This document shows positions 59,874-64,000 of a DNA stretch of 64,000 nucleotides, piece after piece. Numbering within the stretch: the first letter of the stretch is position 1; every line of letters begins with the position of its first letter. The DNA lies in the NCBI GenBank assembly GCA_038531945.1, contig JBCBBH010000002.1, forward strand, positions 1-64,000, given 5' to 3'. The DNA comes from CALBPI01 sp038531945. Lineage in GTDB: Bacteria > Pseudomonadota > Gammaproteobacteria > Steroidobacterales > Woeseiaceae. Made by a program: the position numbers and the translations under genes. The notes under the pieces were generated by a model, which worked only from the letters and a program-made list of their open reading frames with translations, did not search any database and was not told the origin of the DNA.

Positions 59874-61313
59874 ATGGTCGTCGAAACATATGGATTCTTT
59901 CGCCGATTCTCGAATCGAGCTATGGGTAGCAGTTGTCGTGCACTGCTTGCCGGGCCGGTGCTTTCGGCTCATTTCGTCTTTGCCTCAAGCACCGCGCATG
60001 CAGATGATATCGATTCGTTGGCGAGTCGATTGGAAGTCCTCGAAGCACAGCTCGAAGCGCAAGCCGCGGAGATCGAGCAGCTTCGCAGCGCGCTGGCTGC
60101 CACGAAAGGACAAGAGACCGTCGTCGAAGAGCGCCTGTTGAGCGCCAGTTCTGAGACTGCGGTTGAGATCGAAGAGGCAACCCAACCGCTCGGACGTTTT
60201 CCGGATGCAGCGATCATTACGGCTGGCGACTTTGATGGTGCCATCAAACTTCCGGACTCCCAGGCGTCCGTAAAAATCGGAGGTTTCGTCCGTTTGGAAG
60301 GGAGCTATGATTTCGACAGTCTAGGCTTCCAGGACGCGGTGAACCACCGACGTATCCCTCTCGATGGTTCACCGGAGGATGGTGCGAACCAGTCCCGTTT
60401 CCATGTGCGCAACAGTCGCTTCAACATCGATTATCGCCGACCGATCGAGAGTGGTCAGATTCGTGCTTTTCTCGAGTTCGATTTTTTCGGTGGCGGTGAT
60501 GAGTTTATCAACAACTACGAAGTACGAATTCGGCACGTCGCGGCGAACGTCGGCAACTTCTATGTAGGTCAGTGGTGGTCTCAGTTCACGGATATCGCGG
60601 CGAGCCCTGAGACTGTGGATTTCGGTCCACCGTTGGGACAGCCGGTGCTTCGTAACCCAGGCGTTCGGTGGGCGAAGGATATTGATCCCGAAGGCGCTTG
60701 GCGCGCCGGTCTTGGCATCGAGAACCCGGCGGGTGATCTGACTGATCCACAAGATCAGTTCGCATCCGACTCTGTGCCGAATTTCACAGGCTTTGTTGAG
60801 ACGAACCAGCACTGGGGTCGCGTGCGGTTGGCAGGGCTTGCGCTGCAACTGGATTCCGACACTGATACGCAACTCACCGGGGGCTTCAACTTGACCGGTC
60901 GGATCAATACGCCGTGGCTCTCTGACCGAGACAATCTCGTGTTCGGTGTTTCTGGGGGAGAGGGTTTTACGCACTACTACTCGGTGTTCGCCGGTGCCGG
61001 ATTGGAGGGCGTTATCGATGCCACGGGTGCTGTGGACGCAACAGGAATCCTCGGCGGCTACGTCGGATTCCAACATTGGTGGTCGGACACTTGGCGATCA
61101 ACGTTCGTGGCAAGCGCCATCGAGTTGGATGCGCCCGACGGGTCGGTCGGTAGTTCGTTTGATAGTGGCGAGCGATATCGCGTCAACCTCGTTTGGACCC
61201 CGAAGACCGACGTCACACTCGGTTTCGAGTATAGCCACGCGTCCCAGGAGACGTTCGACGGGCGAAGTGGTGACGGTAGTCGACTCAATGCCGTTGCTCG
61301 AATCGACTTCTGA
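59874..61313 (+). CDS. DcaP-like trimeric outer-membrane porin
   Basis: 479 residues. After a signal sequence (about 25-43) comes an N-terminal coiled coil (LASRLEVLEAQLEAQAAE) typical of DcaP-like porins. The barrel has DSQASVKIGGFVRLEGSYDF, RFHVRNSRFNIDYRR, GNFYVGQWWSQFTD and a final RLNAVARIDF ending in Phe, the outer-membrane signature. Homologues import dicarboxylic or aromatic acids. It follows the multicopper oxidase by 12 bases, suggesting joint use. A start at 59922 is an alternative. Confidence 0.85.
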   Translation: MVVETYGFFRRFSNRAMGSSCRALLAGPVLSAHFVFASSTAHADDIDSLASRLEVLEAQLEAQAAEIEQLRSALAATKGQETVVEERLLSASSETAVEIEEATQPLGRFPDAAIITAGDFDGAIKLPDSQASVKIGGFVRLEGSYDFDSLGFQDAVNHRRIPLDGSPEDGANQSRFHVRNSRFNIDYRRPIESGQIRAFLEFDFFGGGDEFINNYEVRIRHVAANVGNFYVGQWWSQFTDIAASPETVDFGPPLGQPVLRNPGVRWAKDIDPEGAWRAGLGIENPAGDLTDPQDQFASDSVPNFTGFVETNQHWGRVRLAGLALQLDSDTDTQLTGGFNLTGRINTPWLSDRDNLVFGVSGGEGFTHYYSVFAGAGLEGVIDATGAVDATGILGGYVGFQHWWSDTWRSTFVASAIELDAPDGSVGSSFDSGERYRVNLVWTPKTDVTLGFEYSHASQETFDGRSGDGSRLNAVARIDF

Positions 61314-61339
61314 GATATCAATAACGGTAGGACCAGTCT

Positions 61340-61852
61340 ATGAGTACTTCAGCGATAAAATCTCAATATCGGCGACTTCGCACTGGCAGGCGTGAGTTGC
61401 TTAGAAAGACGCTTGCCGCTGCTGTTTTTGGTAGCGTCTGCTCGCCGCTGATCGCTCAGGCGCCACCGCCACCGCCACCCCCGCCGGTGCGCGGCTCGAC
61501 GACATCGTCGGGTTTTTTGCCGACGTCAACGGAAATTATGTACAGGCTTCGGCAGAACGCAACGTTCGAGCGGGATGAGGCTGCGCGCTTGCAAGGACTC
61601 ATTGAAGACGTTCTTGTCGATCAGCGAAGCCTGTTGCTCGACTACGGCATCGACGCGGACTATCCGCCCCCGAACATCCGATTGAGCTCGCGCGATGCCA
61701 AAAATCTGAACGACGCTATGGATGATGTGATGGATCTTGCCGAGGAGGAGGCCAACGATTTTCTCACGCGCGCGCAGATGAGCGCGTTTCGGTCGATGTT
61801 GAGGCAAGAAGCTTCCGCTAGACGCAGCGCCATCAACGCGATGCGCCGCTAG
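61340..61852 (+). CDS. Small exported protein with polyproline stretch, possible Tat substrate
   Basis: 170 residues. RRLRTGRRELLRKTLAAAVFG resembles a twin-arginine signal (RRELLRK), then a cleavage region SPLIAQA and an eight-proline run. The rest is helical and acidic/basic (LNDAMDDVMDLAEEEANDF). Function unknown. It lies 26 bases after the porin gene, the last gene of the oxidase cluster. Confidence 0.65.
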   Translation: MSTSAIKSQYRRLRTGRRELLRKTLAAAVFGSVCSPLIAQAPPPPPPPPVRGSTTSSGFLPTSTEIMYRLRQNATFERDEAARLQGLIEDVLVDQRSLLLDYGIDADYPPPNIRLSSRDAKNLNDAMDDVMDLAEEEANDFLTRAQMSAFRSMLRQEASARRSAINAMRR

Positions 61853-61900
61853 GGCGTCGGGGGACTTCTAGTTGTTCAAGTATCGAACGTACGTTGGCGA

Positions 61901-62596
61901 ATGATGTCCATGGCTTTACATACTGCTGGTGCTAGAGACACTGAACCCGAAGATGTCGCAAGTAACAAGCGATCCGATGCGGTGACGCTAAATTTGCGAT
62001 GGACCGCGTGTAGTGTATGCGACGAGCTGTATCGTCTCCCGACACTTCGAGAAGGCGAAGTCGCGAAGTGCGGCAATTGCCACAGCGTTCTGATGACCAA
62101 CAAGACGCGCCACGCTGAACGCACGCTCGCGTTGATGGTTTCCAGTTTGATCGTCTATTTAGTAGCGATCATTTACCCCTTCATGCGAATGGATCGCAGT
62201 GGGTTCAGCAACGAGATTTCCGTAACTGATGCCGTGCTCATTCTGTGGCGCAACGACATGCAGCTGCTTTCCGTCGCGTGCGCTTTGCTGATCCTGGTTT
62301 TTCCGTTGCTTCGCCTGGTGATTCTCAGCACGTTGGCGACTGCAACCTATCTCTATCGCCGTCCCAATCTAGGTCTCGCCCGTTTCGCGAGACTAGCTCA
62401 GATCCTAGAGCCGTGGTCGATGGTGGATATCTTCATGCTCGGCGTCATCGTCTCACTCGTGAAAGTAGGCACGATGGTGGATATCGTACTCGGTGCCGCG
62501 TTCTGGGGAATGGTGGCGTTGGTGGTGTTTCTGACGCTCGGCGCGGGGATGAGTTGTCGCGACAGCACATGGCGATTTCTTCGGGGGTCGCGTTGA
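61901..62596 (+). CDS. pqiA: PqiA-family membrane protein, first half
   Basis: 231 residues. A zinc-ribbon CSVCDELYRL/CGNCHSVL is followed by membrane segments, ALMVSSLIVYLVAIIYPFMRM, and a segment with EPWSMVDIFMLGVIVSLVKVG characteristic of PqiA/LetA proteins, which partner MCE lipid transporters. In Escherichia coli one 417-residue PqiA holds both halves; here they are separate genes overlapping as TGATG. Starts at 61901, 61904 or 61910 are all possible. Confidence 0.88.
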   Translation: MMSMALHTAGARDTEPEDVASNKRSDAVTLNLRWTACSVCDELYRLPTLREGEVAKCGNCHSVLMTNKTRHAERTLALMVSSLIVYLVAIIYPFMRMDRSGFSNEISVTDAVLILWRNDMQLLSVACALLILVFPLLRLVILSTLATATYLYRRPNLGLARFARLAQILEPWSMVDIFMLGVIVSLVKVGTMVDIVLGAAFWGMVALVVFLTLGAGMSCRDSTWRFLRGSR

Positions 62597-63192
62597 TGCG
62601 AGCCAAAGATCAAGGCATTGCACTATGTGGTAGCTGCCATTCTCTGACAAAGCACCCAGACGAGCCCTGTGTGTTCTGTGGTGCCTCGGTGTCGCTGCGC
62701 AAACCGAATAGCCTCCAACATGTGTGGGCATTTTGGATTGCAGGGATCATTGCCTACGTGCCCGGAAATCTCTACCCGATCATGGTCACCGATTCGCTGT
62801 CCGGCACGAGCGCGTCCACGATCATCGAAGGAGTCGCAGCACTCATACACCACGGAAGCTATACGGTCGCCGCGGTAGTTTTCGTCGCAAGCATCATCGT
62901 GCCGGTCGCGAAGTTTGCGGTTATCGCATGGCTTGCGTTGACCATCCACTTTCAATGGACGGTAAGCAAAAAGCGCCGAATAGAAGCGTACGAGGCAATC
63001 GAGTTCATAGGTCGATGGTCAATGGTCGACGTATTCGTCGTTGCGGCTTTGGCAGCACTCATCCAAGTCGGAGGACTCATGTCTATCGCGCCCGGAATCG
63101 GCATCAATGCGTTCGCACTGTCGGTTGTGTTCACGATGCTCTCGGCGATGAGTTTCGATCCACGTCAGATTTGGGATGAACCATCGGTATGA
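62596..63192 (+). CDS. PqiA-family membrane protein, second half
   Basis: 198 residues from an ATG at 62596 that overlaps the previous stop. A second zinc-ribbon (CGSCHSL/CVFCGAS), membrane segments FWIAGIIAYVPGNLYPIM and the PqiA core IGRWSMVDVFVVAALAALIQ. Its start is coupled to the first half and its stop to the pqiB start, so the three are translated together as an envelope lipid-transport unit. Confidence 0.88.
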   Translation: MRAKDQGIALCGSCHSLTKHPDEPCVFCGASVSLRKPNSLQHVWAFWIAGIIAYVPGNLYPIMVTDSLSGTSASTIIEGVAALIHHGSYTVAAVVFVASIIVPVAKFAVIAWLALTIHFQWTVSKKRRIEAYEAIEFIGRWSMVDVFVVAALAALIQVGGLMSIAPGIGINAFALSVVFTMLSAMSFDPRQIWDEPSV

Positions 63193-64000
63193 ATCAATCA
63201 ACGGACGATGGTGTTTTGATTGACTCGGTCGATGGTCGTCGAATCTCGAGAATTTGGATTGTCCCTATTGTGGCATTGGTCGTCGGTGCCCTCGTGATCT
63301 GGCAGTCGATCGCTGAGCAAGGGCCGCTCATCGAGATTCACTTTGATCAGGGACATGGCATCACGGCCGGCAAGACGGAGGTCAAATACGCGGACGTTAC
63401 CGTGGGTCTGATTGAAGCTGTGTCGTTGTCGGATGATTTATCAAAAGTCATAGTTCAGGCGCGACTTGAACCGTTTATGGCACCTTTCCTTGGTGATACA
63501 ACACAGTTCTGGGTCGTCAAGGCAGACTTTCGCGGTGCAAACATCTCAGGCCTGGGTACGCTTTTCTCGGGTGCCTACATCGAGGCTGGATGGGAAGAGA
63601 CACCGTCGGTCGGACGTCGTCAATTCGTCGGCCTCAATGAAAGGCCTTTGACTCGCCCGGGTTCCAACGGGCGCCACTTCAAGCTCACTGCACCTGATGC
63701 CAGCTCGGTCTCGGTTGGGTCACCGGTGTTTTACAGGAACTTGCCGGTCGGGCAGGTCGAGGCGGTTGCCATGAGCCCGGACTTCAATGCGGTCGATTTC
63801 ACCGCGTTTGTTGAGGCACCGTACGACCGGTTGCTGACGTCGACCACACGTTTTTGGAATGTCTCTGGCGTTGACGTTGATCTCGGGTTCGACGGCGTAC
63901 GCCTGCATGTGAACTCGCTGAACTCGCTAGTCGCAGGCGGCGTGGCGTTTGGAAACATTGGCGCGTCCAAAACTGACGCCGCATTCGAACCCGAGGCTCC
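63189..64000 (+). CDS. pqiB: PqiB-like MCE-domain protein (3' end outside window)
   Basis: The frame is open to the window edge, giving about 270 residues. An N-terminal membrane anchor (IWIVPIVALVVGALVIW) is followed by MCE domains: IEIHFDQGHGITAGKTEVKYADV is the first, and SVGSPVFYRNLPVGQVEAVAMSP opens the second. In relatives PqiB makes a hexameric syringe bridging the inner and outer membranes for lipid traffic. The start overlaps the previous gene by 4 bases. Confidence 0.92.
   Translation, partial: MNQSTDDGVLIDSVDGRRISRIWIVPIVALVVGALVIWQSIAEQGPLIEIHFDQGHGITAGKTEVKYADVTVGLIEAVSLSDDLSKVIVQARLEPFMAPFLGDTTQFWVVKADFRGANISGLGTLFSGAYIEAGWEETPSVGRRQFVGLNERPLTRPGSNGRHFKLTAPDASSVSVGSPVFYRNLPVGQVEAVAMSPDFNAVDFTAFVEAPYDRLLTSTTRFWNVSGVDVDLGFDGVRLHVNSLNSLVAGGVAFGNIGASKTDAAFEPEA

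Overview
The window is a contiguous stretch of a gammaproteobacterial chromosome. The evidence is the ribosomal gene order (tuf, then the S10, spc and alpha clusters ending in rpoA-rplQ), the C-minus S14 together with a zinc-type L36, and the accessory families present (PqiA/PqiB, AlgP-like tail protein, DcaP-like porin). No finer taxonomy can be supported by reading alone. Overall base composition is moderately GC-rich, while the stretch from about 41.5 to 47.3 kb is visibly more AT-rich.

Layout. (1) 1-15.2 kb: the 3' end of tuf followed by 28 complete genes of the S10-spc-alpha superoperon with secY and rpoA, closed by a clear intrinsic terminator. Two non-coding gaps stand out: a repeat-bearing 460-base gap between tuf and rpsJ, and a 375-base gap between rpsJ and rplC with a sigma70-like promoter and hairpins. 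(2) 15.2-24.2 kb: PAS histidine kinase, a lysine-rich AlgP/H1-like protein, an ATGA-coupled SDR-DUF3291-pterin dehydratase operon, PepQ, a gamma-glutamyltransferase, TrpS and a DUF2189 membrane protein. (3) 24.2-41.2 kb: signalling and envelope genes: a giant beta-propeller GGDEF/EAL protein encoded just after a subtilase with a probable frameshift, a DUF885 lipoprotein, a hybrid histidine kinase, a convergent ECF sigma factor/Ser-Thr kinase pair, an orphan lipoprotein, a DUF305-LVIVD fusion and an acyl-CoA thioesterase. (4) 41.3 kb: tRNA-Ser(CGA) with promoter and terminator. (5) 41.5-47.3 kb: an accessory island on the minus strand. Seven attC-like recombination sites of 97-102 bp alternate with small genes, and no integron integrase is visible: a CALIN-type gene-cassette array. 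Its cassettes encode mostly unknown proteins, a stray YidD, a BamE-like protein and, next to the last attC, a Thoeris ThsB-like TIR protein. Between that and the tRNA lies an ATGA-coupled pair of a two-TM membrane protein and a deoxyribosyltransferase-like protein, the architecture of a nucleotide-sensing abortive defence module. (6) 47.3-54.5 kb: NTF2-like lipoprotein, DUF418, AIM24-family protein, Ada, an isocitrate-lyase/PEP-mutase family enzyme, and a Crp-like regulator beside a CocE hydrolase, with matching GTTAAC-N4-GTTAAY sites upstream of both. (7) 54.5-64 kb: a beta-barrel-like protein, a five-gene export cluster around a multicopper oxidase and a DcaP-like porin, then a split PqiA and the start of PqiB.

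The most novel material is the 41.5-47.3 kb island: a CALIN flanking a TIR gene and an uncharacterised membrane-effector/nucleotide-sensor pair beside a tRNA gene. Second is the shared operator pair around the Crp-like regulator and CocE hydrolase.
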